From contig NZ_LPVV01000009.1 of NCBI RefSeq assembly GCF_002362255.1, forward strand, positions 1-52,644: DNA of 52,644 nt. Direction: 5' to 3'. The stretch's first letter is position 1; each line of letters begins with the position of its first letter. Origin of the DNA: Microbacterium sp. SZ1. GTDB lineage: Bacteria > Actinomycetota > Actinomycetes > Actinomycetales > Microbacteriaceae. This document shows positions 16,810-25,078 of this stretch, in pieces. The position numbers and the translations under genes were made by a program. The notes below the pieces were generated by a model that ran no database searches, was not told the origin of the DNA, and was given only the letters and a program-made list of their open reading frames with translations.

Positions 16810-17877
16810 TCAGAACGCGTAGCGGATGCGGCAGGAGGGCAGGTGCCGGGCGACGAGCTGCGTGAACGCATCGACGTGCGCGCGCTTGCGGTCGGCGCGG
16901 TATCGCACGTTGACGGCGCCGTTCTGCGACACCTTGGTCTCTTGCGTCGCCGGAGTCCACAGCAGGTCCTCGGCCTTCGGATGCCAGCCGAGGTTGACCT
17001 CGTGCAGGCGCTCGTTGTGAGTGAGGAAGATCACCTCGGCCGCCAGCTGCCGTTTCGCGGCCGGGGACAGCACGTCGTCGAGATGGACGAGCAGCTCGGT
17101 CCAGTCCTCGATCCAGGTGGGCGTGACGATGATCGGCGAGAAGTTCAGGTGCACCTCGTACCCGGCCTCGACGAAGTCGTCGATCGCCGCGATGCGCTCC
17201 GCCACCGGCGAGGTGCGGATGTCGGTGACCTTCGCGACGGATGCAGGCATGAGCGAGAAGCGGATGCGGGTGCGCCCGAGCGGGTCCCAGTCGAGCAGAT
17301 CGCGGTTGACGTACTTCGTCGCGAACGAGGCCTTCGCCGTGGGGAGCATGCGGAACAGGTCGCAGACGTCGCGCACGTTCTCGCTGATCATCGCGTCGAC
17401 CGAGCAGTCGCTGTTCTCGCCGATGTCGTACACCCAGGCGTCGGGGTCGCACTGGTTCGGCTCGGTCTTCGGCCCCTGCTTGCTGACGTGCCTGGCGAGG
17501 TGCGCCGTGATGCGGTCGATGTTGGTGAACACCGTCACCGGGTTGCTGTACCCCTTGCGCCGCGGCACGTAGCAGTAGGCGCAGGCCATGGCGCAGCCGT
17601 TGGCGAGCGAAGGGGCGATGAAGTCGGCCGAGCGACCGTTGAGGCGTGTGGCGACGCTCTTCTTCTCCCCGAGCACGAGCGCCTCGGTCTTGATGCGCAC
17701 CCAGCGGGCGACGTTGCGCTCGTCGCCGTGCACCTCTGGGATCTGCCAGTGCGACTCGACGGGCACGATCGTCGCGTCCGGCCACCGGGCGATGATCTCC
17801 TGCCCGCGGGGCGAGCGTGCGGCATCCGGTTCCGCATAGATGCGCCTCACGTCGAGCAGGGGAGACGGTGCACGCAT
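16810..17877 (-). CDS. Spore photoproduct lyase-like radical SAM protein
   Basis: A 355-residue protein with the radical SAM cluster motif Cys95-x3-Cys99-x2-Cys102 (CAMACAYC). The surrounding sequence (FIAPSLANGCAMACAYCYVPRRKGYSNP) and the C-terminal LTHNERLHEVNLGWHP resemble the spore photoproduct lyase family. True lyases repair UV-induced thymine dimers in spores. This lineage is not known to sporulate, so the real substrate is uncertain. The Shine-Dalgarno AGGAGG lies only one base before the ATG, while TAGACA sits six bases before it, so the start may be leaderless. Membership is confident; the reaction is not. Confidence 0.85.
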   Translation of the reverse strand: MRAPSPLLDVRRIYAEPDAARSPRGQEIIARWPDATIVPVESHWQIPEVHGDERNVARWVRIKTEALVLGEKKSVATRLNGRSADFIAPSLANGCAMACAYCYVPRRKGYSNPVTVFTNIDRITAHLARHVSKQGPKTEPNQCDPDAWVYDIGENSDCSVDAMISENVRDVCDLFRMLPTAKASFATKYVNRDLLDWDPLGRTRIRFSLMPASVAKVTDIRTSPVAERIAAIDDFVEAGYEVHLNFSPIIVTPTWIEDWTELLVHLDDVLSPAAKRQLAAEVIFLTHNERLHEVNLGWHPKAEDLLWTPATQETKVSQNGAVNVRYRADRKRAHVDAFTQLVARHLPSCRIRYAF

Positions 17878-17921
17878 GCCTCCTGTCTACTCCGGGCCAC
17901 CGACATCGCGCTCCGGCGACG

Positions 17922-18323
17922 TCAGGCCGGCTCGGGAGCCCTGGTGTGCGACCGCACGGCCGCGATGGTCTGCGCCGTCCGAGCGGCGATCTCGTACGGG
18001 GTCAGACCGGCGTAGTGCGGGAGATCGCGCGCCATCGCATACCGGTGTGCGATGCCGCACAGCCACACGGCGATCGTGTCACGGGCGACGTTGAAGTCGG
18101 CGGCGTGTCGCCACGCGTGCAGGTAGGTCTCCTGCAGCACCTGCTCCGCCGCGGTCCTGTCGCGAACGACGCGGAGGATGAGGCCGAACACCTGCGCGGA
18201 GGTGAGGTCGTACACCTGCGCGAGGGCGGTCTGGCCGCCGAGGGCGGCCTCGGCCATCAGGCGGCGCTCCGCGCCCCGCACAGCATCCTCACCGAAGGAG
18301 GAGGGCGGGGCGGGAGCATCCAT
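17922..18323 (-). CDS. Sigma-70 ECF-like protein with region 2 only
   Basis: A 133-residue protein whose residues ~22-95 resemble region 2 of SigK-type ECF sigma factors: ALAQVYDLTSAQVFGLILR, then the -10-binding helix region AAEQVLQETYLHAWRHA and AVWLCGIAHRYAM. Normal ECF factors continue with a linker and region 4, which reads the -35. Here the reading frame ends after about 35 unrelated residues. No region 4 is encoded in the remaining 44 bases before the radical SAM gene. It could be a degenerate gene or a region-2-only regulator. A GTG 42 bases inside has a better ribosome site. Confidence 0.65.
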   Translation of the reverse strand: MDAPAPPSSFGEDAVRGAERRLMAEAALGGQTALAQVYDLTSAQVFGLILRVVRDRTAAEQVLQETYLHAWRHAADFNVARDTIAVWLCGIAHRYAMARDLPHYAGLTPYEIAARTAQTIAAVRSHTRAPEPA

Positions 18324-18401
18324 GCCCTGATCGTCGCACGCGGCAGGATGTCGCGCGCCTGCTTGTAACGGGCCGGGAAAGGTGGTAGTGGGTCGCCCCG
18401 G

Positions 18402-18632
18402 CTAACTCCGCCAGTACCCGTTCGCCGCCGCGACGGTCTGGAAGTTGGTCGCGACGACATGGGAGATGGCGATGAGCGCGGCGAAGTCCTCGGCGTAGGC
18501 GGATCGGACGCGCTCGCGCACCTCAGCCGAGGGCTGGGTGAGCTTCACCGCGGTGCGGGACAGCTTCACCGCGAGGGCGTACCCGGCCTCGGGGGTCGGG
18601 GTGAGCAGCGACGGAAGCCAGGAATCGGTCAT
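18402..18632 (-). CDS. Small hypothetical protein paired with AhpD-like gene
   Basis: A 76-residue, mostly helical protein without transmembrane segments, which I do not recognise. It ends in FQTVAAANGYWRS. AAAGG lies seven bases before the ATG. It starts 30 bases after the carboxymuconolactone decarboxylase-like gene on the same strand, so the two almost certainly form an operon. A role connected to the peroxidatic or decarboxylase partner is only inference. Confidence 0.65.
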   Translation of the reverse strand: MTDSWLPSLLTPTPEAGYALAVKLSRTAVKLTQPSAEVRERVRSAYAEDFAALIAISHVVATNFQTVAAANGYWRS

Positions 18633-18662
18633 GGCAGTGCCTTTCGATGGATGCCGCAGAGA

Positions 18663-19208
18663 TCAGCTCGCGCGGCGGAGGGGGATCGTGGGGAAGTCGA
18701 TCGGGACGTCGAGGGCGATGTTCACGTAGTTCGTGAAGAGGTTCAGCGCCACCTGGCCGATGGTCTCGACGATCTGCTCGTCGCTCCACCCGTGGTCGCG
18801 GACGGTCTGGACGTCGGCCGGCGAGAGCTGACCGCGGTCGCTCACGAGCTTGAGCGCGAAAGCCAGCAGCGCGGTCGTCTTCGGGTCGTCGGATTCGCCG
18901 TCCTGCGCGGCCGCGAGGGCGTTGCGCGTGAGCCCTGCCTTCCTGCCGAGCGCAGTGTGCGCGGCCAGGCAGTACTCGCACGAGTTGCGGTTGGCGACGG
19001 CGACGGCGATCTGCTCGCCCAGGGCCGGTCCGAGAGTTCCGCCGCCGAAGGCGCCGAAAGAGCCCCACATGCTGGCGAGGGCGGCGGGCGAGTTGGCGAC
19101 CGCGCGGAACATCGCCGGCACGGTGCCGAAGGCGCCCGAGATCTCGTCGAGGTGCTGCTTGACGGTGCCGGTGGCGTCGGTGCGGTCGATGAGGGGGACG
19201 TTGGCCAT
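18663..19208 (-). CDS. Carboxymuconolactone decarboxylase/AhpD-like protein
   Basis: A 181-residue all-helical protein with the AhpD redox motif. Glu65, Cys77, Cys80 and His84 (GEQIA, then NSCEYCLAAHTALG) have the same spacing as Glu118, Cys130, Cys133 and His137 of Mycobacterium tuberculosis AhpD. This supports a thiol-based peroxidase or disulphide reductase role rather than decarboxylation. AAGGAGA is well placed before the ATG. It is divergent from an AraC-type regulator, the likely controller, and is followed by a 76-residue partner gene. Confidence 0.9.
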   Translation of the reverse strand: MANVPLIDRTDATGTVKQHLDEISGAFGTVPAMFRAVANSPAALASMWGSFGAFGGGTLGPALGEQIAVAVANRNSCEYCLAAHTALGRKAGLTRNALAAAQDGESDDPKTTALLAFALKLVSDRGQLSPADVQTVRDHGWSDEQIVETIGQVALNLFTNYVNIALDVPIDFPTIPLRRAS

Positions 19209-19293
19209 GTGCTTCTCCTTGTTCGGGCCACCCTGTTCGGTGGCGATGACTCCATCCTCCCGACACGGGCTGGACGATACGCACCATTGCGTC

Positions 19294-19322
19294 TTGATTA
19301 GTTGACCGAGAGTCCAGATACT
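19294..19322 (+). promoter_or_regulatory. Promoter of the AraC-type gene, apparently leaderless
   Basis: TTGATT, 17 bases, then GATACT, followed by six bases and the GTG start at 19329. The spacing is ideal for a sigma-A promoter whose transcript begins at the start codon. Confidence 0.5.
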
Positions 19323-19328
19323 GAGTTC

Positions 19329-20180
19329 GTGCCAACCGTCGACCGCCTCACACCCCTGCTCGCGCGATTCCGCGTGCGCACCCGCCTCTTCCACACGGGG
19401 CCGTTGTGCGGTGTCACCACGTTCCCCGCCGCGATCGGCCGCGGCTTCCTGCATGTTCTGCGGGAGGGGGAGATGGAGATGGAGGTCAGGCGGGCCGACG
19501 GTTCGTCGACGAGGATCGCGGTGACCGAGCCGAGTCTGCTGTTCTTCCCCCGGCCCACCGAGCACGTCTTCGTAGGCGCGCCGACCGAGGAGTCCGACTT
19601 CGCCTGCGCCACGGTCGAGGTCGACGGCGGCGCGCTGCATCCGCTCGTGCGCGCTCTGCCCTCCGTCGTCGTGCTGCCGCTCGACGAGGTCGTCACGCTG
19701 CGCCCCGCCCTCGACCTGCTGTTCGCGGAGGTCGACGACGTGCGCTGCGGACACCCGATGCTGATCGACAGGCTCTTCGAGGTGGTCCTCATCCAGATGC
19801 TGCGATGGATGCTCGACAACCCCGCCCGGCTCGCGCTACCGCCCGGACTGCTCTCCGGACTCTCCGACGAGCGGCTGGCGCGCGCCCTCTCGGCCGTGCA
19901 CGAGGCGCCGGGGGAGCCCTGGACGCTGCACACCCTCGCCCGCACCGCGGCCATGTCGCGGAGCGCGTTCGCCGCGCGCTTCAAGGACGTGGTGGGAACG
20001 ACGCCCGCCGACTACCTCACGGAATGGCGGCTCACGATCGCGCAGGAGCAGCTGCGCGCCGGGACTCCGGTGGGCACGATCGCTGCGGAGCTCGGCTACG
20101 CGAGCGCCTCGGCGTTCTCCCGCGCCTTCTCGCAGCGGCTCGGATGCAGTCCGCGGGCGTGGCTCGCGCTCGCCGCCTGA
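19329..20180 (+). CDS. AraC family transcriptional regulator (cupin type)
   Basis: A 283-residue regulator with an N-terminal cupin-like sensor domain (LCGVTTFPAAIGRGFLHVLREGEMEM, LLFFPRPTEHVF) and a C-terminal AraC DNA-binding domain. The latter has two helix-turn-helices: WTLHTLARTAAMSRSAFAARF and GTIAAELGYASASAFSRAF. GTG 19329 is chosen because a promoter ends six bases before it; a TTG at 19302 would add nine residues and lacks a ribosome site. It is divergent from the AhpD-like operon and 57 bases upstream of the flavin reductase gene. Both could be targets in an oxidative or electrophile response. Confidence 0.88.
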   Translation: MPTVDRLTPLLARFRVRTRLFHTGPLCGVTTFPAAIGRGFLHVLREGEMEMEVRRADGSSTRIAVTEPSLLFFPRPTEHVFVGAPTEESDFACATVEVDGGALHPLVRALPSVVVLPLDEVVTLRPALDLLFAEVDDVRCGHPMLIDRLFEVVLIQMLRWMLDNPARLALPPGLLSGLSDERLARALSAVHEAPGEPWTLHTLARTAAMSRSAFAARFKDVVGTTPADYLTEWRLTIAQEQLRAGTPVGTIAAELGYASASAFSRAFSQRLGCSPRAWLALAA

Positions 20181-20237
20181 CTCGCCCGGGAAGGAGCTCG
20201 ATCTGCTTCCGCGCCTGTCGGTGCCGAGAATGGAGGG

Positions 20238-20873
20238 ATGCAAGAAACGAGGGCTGTCGACCTGCCCGTGCTCTACTTCGGGACTCCTGTCGCCCTGATC
20301 ACCACGGTGAATCCCGACGGATCGTCCAACATCAGCCCGATCTCTTCCTCCTGGGCGCTCGGGAACCGGTACATGCTCGGCCTCGGTTCGGAGGGGCAGG
20401 CGCTCGCCAACCTCCGGCGGATCGACCACCTCGTGATCAACCTGCCCTCCACGGATCTCGTAGAGGCGGTGGAGGCCATCGCCCCGACGACGGGCCGATC
20501 GCCCGTCCCGGACGAGAAGCACCCGGCCTACCGCCACGAGGCCGACAAGTGGAGCCTCGGCGGGTTCACTCCGGTCACCTCCGACGACGTGCTCGCTCTC
20601 CGGATCGCGGAGTGCCCCGTGCAGATCGAAGCGCGGGCCGCCCAGATCATCGAGATCGACGGCGGCAGTGCGGTCGCCGTCGAGGCGGAGGTGCTGCGCG
20701 TCCACGCGCACGAGAGCATCCTGCGCGAGTACGGTCCCGACCGTGTGGAGACGAGCCGATGGCAGCCGCTGTACTACAGCTTCCGCCACTACTTCGGGCA
20801 GGGCGAGCGCGTCGGCGCGAACTTCCGCGCGCCCTTGCTGGACGACGACGGGGCGGTCGTCGCCGGCTCGTGA
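20238..20873 (+). CDS. Flavin reductase family protein
   Basis: A 211-residue FMN-binding split-barrel protein of the flavin reductase-like family. The N-terminal pattern GTPVALITTVNPDGSSNISPISSSWALG (~15-43) forms the flavin-binding barrel. Such proteins supply reduced flavin to monooxygenases or act alone as flavoenzymes, and no partner oxygenase is adjacent. GGAGGG directly touches the ATG, too close for normal use, while GAGAAT lies six bases upstream, so the start may be leaderless. It follows the AraC regulator on the same strand. Confidence 0.85.
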   Translation: MQETRAVDLPVLYFGTPVALITTVNPDGSSNISPISSSWALGNRYMLGLGSEGQALANLRRIDHLVINLPSTDLVEAVEAIAPTTGRSPVPDEKHPAYRHEADKWSLGGFTPVTSDDVLALRIAECPVQIEARAAQIIEIDGGSAVAVEAEVLRVHAHESILREYGPDRVETSRWQPLYYSFRHYFGQGERVGANFRAPLLDDDGAVVAGS

Positions 20874-20904
20874 CGCACGCGCTGCAGCTACGGCATCCGC
20901 ACTA

Positions 20905-20918
20905 ATAATGCGTATTAT
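20905..20918. promoter_or_regulatory. Candidate LacI-family operator over a -10 element
   Basis: ATAAT, four bases, then ATTAT, a perfect inverted repeat in an unusually AT-rich island 69 bases before the LacI gene. TATTAT at 20913-20918 could serve as a -10 element, so binding would repress transcription. TTGACC follows at 20923 as an alternative -35. Confidence 0.5.
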
Positions 20919-20986
20919 CACGTTGACCATCTCGGTCCTCTGTCGCCAGAGTGAGGGAACACCCCGCTGGCGATCAAGGAGGATCG

Positions 20987-22093
20987 ATGCCGCACCACCG
21001 CTCGACGCAGGCCGATGTCGCCGCTCTCGCTGGCGTCAGCCAGGCGACCGTCAGCATCGTCCTGAGCGGGCACACCCCGAAGGGCGTGCGCATCTCGGAT
21101 GCCACGCGCAATCGGGTGCTCGAGGCGCTCCGCATCACCGGGTACTCGGCCAATCCGGTGGCGCAGCGCCTCGCCGGCGGCAAGAACCAGCTGCTCGGCG
21201 TCTTCACGTACGAGAAGACGTTCCCGCGCGGAGGCCGTGACTTCTACGGCGCCTTCCTGAACGGCATCGAGGAGGCCGCCGAGCAGCTCGGCGTCGACAT
21301 GCTGCTGTTCACCTCGGCGCGGGTGGTCGACGGACGCCGACGGCTGGCGGGCGACGGATGGCAGCGGCTCGGCATCGCCGACGGGTGCCTGCTGCTCGGC
21401 CAGCAGGAGGACCGGGAAGAGCTGCAGCACCTGCTCGACACGAACTACCCGTTCGTCTTCATCGGCAAGCGTGAGACCGACAAGCACCTGCTCCCCTACG
21501 TCGGCGCTGATTACGTCACGGCCACTGCCCGACAGGTCGATCGGCTGGCCGCTCTCGGACACACCCGGATCGCCTACGCGGGTGTTCAAAGCGACGACCA
21601 GTCCACGCGCGACCGCGTCGACGGCTACCGCGACGCGATGACGGCGAAGGGGCTCGCTCCGCGCTTCCTCGACCTGCGCGACGCCGCGCGCGGCACCGGG
21701 GAGATCGTCGAGAGCGGCGTCACCGCCGTCCTGCTCGCGCCGGAGAACGACCCGGACGAGATCGTCGACGCGTTCGAGGCCAGAGGGCTCGCCGTGCCTC
21801 GCGACGTCTCCGTCGTGCTGCTGGGTCAGCCGCACCTGCCGCCACGCCGCGGCCGCCGCTGGTCGGGCTTCTCCGTCCCCCGCGAGGAGATGGGCGCTCG
21901 CGCCCTGGTCCTGCTGTCCCGCATCGTGCACCAGGATGCCGAACCGACGCGCCGTTCCCCGGTGCGCCCGTCCGCGGCCCTGCGGCTGACGGATGCCGAC
22001 TACCACCAGATCATCGACTGTCCAGACGTCGAGGGCGACACCGTCGCACTGGCCCCCTCCCTCACCCGACCCTTCGAAAGGAACCCTTCGTGA
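20987..22093 (+). CDS. LacI family transcriptional regulator
   Basis: A 368-residue repressor with an N-terminal helix-turn-helix (TQADVAALAGVSQATVSIVL, residues ~7-26) and hinge (SANPVAQRLAGGKN). The periplasmic-binding-like sensor domain covers about 65-350. ATG 20987 has an ideal AAGGAGG site; the open frame extends to 20951 without one. The stop codon overlaps the GTG of the FAD oxidoreductase gene, so the repressor is cotranscribed and translationally coupled with the genes it probably controls. The likely ligand is the sugar or derivative taken up by the downstream importer. Confidence 0.92.
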   Translation: MPHHRSTQADVAALAGVSQATVSIVLSGHTPKGVRISDATRNRVLEALRITGYSANPVAQRLAGGKNQLLGVFTYEKTFPRGGRDFYGAFLNGIEEAAEQLGVDMLLFTSARVVDGRRRLAGDGWQRLGIADGCLLLGQQEDREELQHLLDTNYPFVFIGKRETDKHLLPYVGADYVTATARQVDRLAALGHTRIAYAGVQSDDQSTRDRVDGYRDAMTAKGLAPRFLDLRDAARGTGEIVESGVTAVLLAPENDPDEIVDAFEARGLAVPRDVSVVLLGQPHLPPRRGRRWSGFSVPREEMGARALVLLSRIVHQDAEPTRRSPVRPSAALRLTDADYHQIIDCPDVEGDTVALAPSLTRPFERNPS

Positions 22094-23715
22094 CAACGCG
22101 AGAACTGACCACCGACATCCTCGTCGTGGGCGCCGGCCTCGGCGGTGTGGCCGCCGCGCTGGCCGCCGCCGACCGAGGTGCCCACGTGATCCTCACCGAG
22201 GAGTACCCGTGGATCGGCGGCCAGCTCACCTCGCAGGCGGTGCCGCCCGACGAGCACCCCTGGGTGGAGGAGTTCGGCATCACCGCCCGATACCGTCAGC
22301 TGCGCGACGGCATCCGCGAGGTGTACCGTCGCCGCTACCCGCTGACGGATGCCGCGAAGGGCCGAGCCGACCTCAACCCCGGTGCGGGCTGGGTGTCGAA
22401 GCTGTGCCACGAGCCGCGGATCGCGGTCGGCGTGCTGGAGGAGATGCTCGCCCCGCACCGGTCGACGGGCCGCATCCGTCTGCTGGAGCGTGCGCGCCCC
22501 GTCGGGGCCGACGTCGACGGAGACCGCATCACCCGCGTCACCCTCGAGTCGGAGGTCGACGGCGAGACCGTCGCGGTCACGGCGCGGTATGTGCTCGACG
22601 CGACCGAGACCGGCGAGCTGCTGCCGCTGTCCGGCACGGAGTACGTGACGGGCTTCGAGTCGCGCGCCGAGACGGGCGAGCCGAGCGCCCCCGACGAGGC
22701 GCAGCCTGACAACGTGCAGGCGCTCAGCGTGTGCTTCGCGATCGAGCACGTCGACGGAGATCACACGATCGAGCGTCCGGCCGACTACGACTTCTGGCGC
22801 GATTACCTGCCTGAGGCCTGGCAGGGCAGCCGGATGCTGTCGTGGGAGGCCCCGAACCCGCGCACGCTCGAGATGGGGACGCGCGCGTTCGACCCCAACC
22901 CGGGCGACGACGTCGCCGAGGTCGACGCCGACCAGTCGCGCAACGCCGGCGACGCGAACCTGTGGACGTTCCGCCGGATCGCCGCCCGCGACCAGTTCGA
23001 GGCCGGCTTCTACGAGAGCGACATCTGCCTCGTGAACTGGCCGAGCATCGACTACTTCCTCGGCCCGGTGCTCGACGTCCCGCGCGACGAGGAGCTCGAG
23101 CACTACCGGAGGGCACGGCAGCTCTCGCTGTCGATGATGTACTGGATGCAGACCGAGGCGCCGCGCGCCGACGGCGGCGCCGGATACCCGGGCTTGCGGC
23201 TGCGCCCCGACGTGATGGGGTCCGACGACGGGCTCGCCCAGGCCCCGTACCACCGCGAGTCCCGGCGCATCAGGGCGCTCACGACGGTGACCGAGAACGA
23301 CGTGTCGTACGAGGTGCGCGGCGACGAGGGCGCGACCAGGTACGAGGAGTCGGTCGGGGTCGGCATGTACCGCATCGACCTGCACCCCTCGACGGGCGGC
23401 GACACCTACATCGACGTGGCGTCCACGCCGTTCGAGATCCCGCTCGGCGCGCTCATCCCGCAGCGCACCGCCAACCTGCTCGCGGCGAACAAGAACATCG
23501 GCACGACGCACATCACGAACGGCTGTTACCGGCTGCACCCCGTGGAGTGGAACGTCGGCGAAGCGGCCGGCCACCTGGCCGCCTACTGCGCCGCGACGGG
23601 AACGACTCCGCACCAGGTGCACGGCGACGTCGGCATCCGCTCCGACTACCAGCGCGAGCTGGAGGCCGTCGGCGTCGAGCTGCACTGGCCGGAAGGCCGC
23701 GCCTACGCCTACTGA
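22090..23715 (+). CDS. FAD-dependent oxidoreductase (FAD_oxidored type)
   Basis: A 541-residue flavoprotein. The N-terminal dinucleotide motif VVGAGLGGVAAALAAADRG (~12-30) is followed by the acidic end of the second strand (TEEYPWIGGQLTSQ), a region found in the PF12831 FAD_oxidored group. YVLDATETGELLPL (~172-185) matches the second FAD-contact motif. LLAANKNIGTTHITNG and EWNVGEAAGHLAAYCA close the FAD domain near the C-terminus. There is no signal peptide. Related proteins are often encoded beside carbohydrate genes, but the substrate is unknown. The GTG overlaps the lacI-type stop (GTGA). Confidence 0.85.
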   Translation: MTTRELTTDILVVGAGLGGVAAALAAADRGAHVILTEEYPWIGGQLTSQAVPPDEHPWVEEFGITARYRQLRDGIREVYRRRYPLTDAAKGRADLNPGAGWVSKLCHEPRIAVGVLEEMLAPHRSTGRIRLLERARPVGADVDGDRITRVTLESEVDGETVAVTARYVLDATETGELLPLSGTEYVTGFESRAETGEPSAPDEAQPDNVQALSVCFAIEHVDGDHTIERPADYDFWRDYLPEAWQGSRMLSWEAPNPRTLEMGTRAFDPNPGDDVAEVDADQSRNAGDANLWTFRRIAARDQFEAGFYESDICLVNWPSIDYFLGPVLDVPRDEELEHYRRARQLSLSMMYWMQTEAPRADGGAGYPGLRLRPDVMGSDDGLAQAPYHRESRRIRALTTVTENDVSYEVRGDEGATRYEESVGVGMYRIDLHPSTGGDTYIDVASTPFEIPLGALIPQRTANLLAANKNIGTTHITNGCYRLHPVEWNVGEAAGHLAAYCAATGTTPHQVHGDVGIRSDYQRELEAVGVELHWPEGRAYAY

Positions 23716-23766
23716 CCACTCACCCACGATCCACCCGAATCACAGCACAGCAAGGAGAAGACAACC

Positions 23767-25074
23767 ATGAGCACATCCGCATCGCGTCGTCGGCGTCTGC
23801 CGCTGACGGCCGGGGCCGGCATCGCCGCCGTCGCCCTCGTGCTCGCCGGATGCAGCGGAAGCCCCGAGGGCACCGCCACCCCCGACGAGCCCGTCGAGCT
23901 CCGCATGACGGTCTGGACGGCCGACGAGACGCAGCTCGGCCTCTTCCAGGAGATCGCCGACGAGTACGTGGCCGAGAACCCGGAGCTGGTCTCGAAGGTG
24001 ACCTTCGAGCCGATCCCGTTCGACGACTACACGACGACGCTCACGACCCAGCTCGCCGGAGGCAACGCCCCCGACCTCGGGTGGATCCTGGAGAGCTACG
24101 CGCCGGAGTTCGTCTCGTCCGGCGCCCTCTACGACCTCACCGGCACGCTGCAGGACCACGAGGGCTACGAGTACGACGACCTGCTCGACTCGTCGCTCGC
24201 GCTGTGGCAACAGGACGACAAGCTCTTCGCGTACCCGTTCTCGAACAGCCCGTTCGCCGTGTTCGTGAACACCGATCAGATCGCCGCAGCCGGTCAGCCG
24301 AACCCCGCCGACCTCGTCGCCTCGGGTGACTGGACGTTCGACGCGGCCGGCGACATCTCCGCCGCCTCCGCCTCGACGTCGGGCAAGCAGGGTCTCGTGG
24401 TGCGCGACTTCGACTACAAGGTGTGGGAGAACCTCGCCACCATCTGGTCGTCGTTCGGCGCTTCGCCGTGGAGCGAGGACGGCACCAGCTGCACGCTGAC
24501 GGATCCCGAGATGGTGGACGCCATGACGTGGATCCACGACGCGATCTTCGTCGACAAGGCGATGCCCGGACCGGGGGTCACCGCCGACTTCTTCGCCGGG
24601 GATGCCGCGATGACCATCACGCAGATCAGCCGTGCGTCCGCACTCGACGACTCGTTCGGCTGGGATGTCGTGCCGCTGCCCGACGGCCCCGAGGGGCGTC
24701 AGAACGTGATCGGACAGGCCGGCATCGGCGTGTTCGCGAACGCGGAGAACCCCGGTGTCGCCGCCGACTTCCTCGCCTACTTCACGGCACCGGAGAACGC
24801 CGAGAAGCTTGCGGCGTACTTCCCGCCTCCCCGCGAGTCGCTGCTGAACGCCGAGACCCTCGCCGCCGGCAACCCGCGCCTGACCGAGGAGCAGCTGCAG
24901 GCCGTGGTCGTCGACGGGATCCAGGACGCCGTCACGAAGCCGGCGCACCCGAACTTCGCCAAGATCCAGGACACGGTGCGCGCGCAGCTCGACGCCCTGT
25001 GGACCGCGGATGCCGACGTGGAGTCGGTGCTCGGCAGCACCTGCGAGACGATCGCCCCGCTGCTGGAGGGCTGA
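23767..25074 (+). CDS. ABC sugar transporter substrate-binding lipoprotein (CUT1)
   Basis: A 435-residue solute-binding lipoprotein of the SBP_bac_1 type. The signal peptide has a twin-arginine-like basic start (SASRRRRLP) and ends in VLAGC, with Cys29 lipidated. The mature part shows LRMTVWTADETQLGLFQEI and TTQLAGGNAPDLGWI, the usual sugar-binder pattern. AAGGAGAA precedes the ATG. It is followed after four bases by the first permease. Carbohydrate specificity is inferred from family and from the downstream wall-anchored glycosidase. Confidence 0.93.
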   Translation: MSTSASRRRRLPLTAGAGIAAVALVLAGCSGSPEGTATPDEPVELRMTVWTADETQLGLFQEIADEYVAENPELVSKVTFEPIPFDDYTTTLTTQLAGGNAPDLGWILESYAPEFVSSGALYDLTGTLQDHEGYEYDDLLDSSLALWQQDDKLFAYPFSNSPFAVFVNTDQIAAAGQPNPADLVASGDWTFDAAGDISAASASTSGKQGLVVRDFDYKVWENLATIWSSFGASPWSEDGTSCTLTDPEMVDAMTWIHDAIFVDKAMPGPGVTADFFAGDAAMTITQISRASALDDSFGWDVVPLPDGPEGRQNVIGQAGIGVFANAENPGVAADFLAYFTAPENAEKLAAYFPPPRESLLNAETLAAGNPRLTEEQLQAVVVDGIQDAVTKPAHPNFAKIQDTVRAQLDALWTADADVESVLGSTCETIAPLLEG

Positions 25075-25078
25075 TCGC

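Noticed and set aside
18663..19208. True 4-carboxymuconolactone decarboxylase of aromatic catabolism
   Set aside because: The Glu, Cys-x2-Cys and His spacing is that of AhpD, and no protocatechuate pathway gene is nearby.
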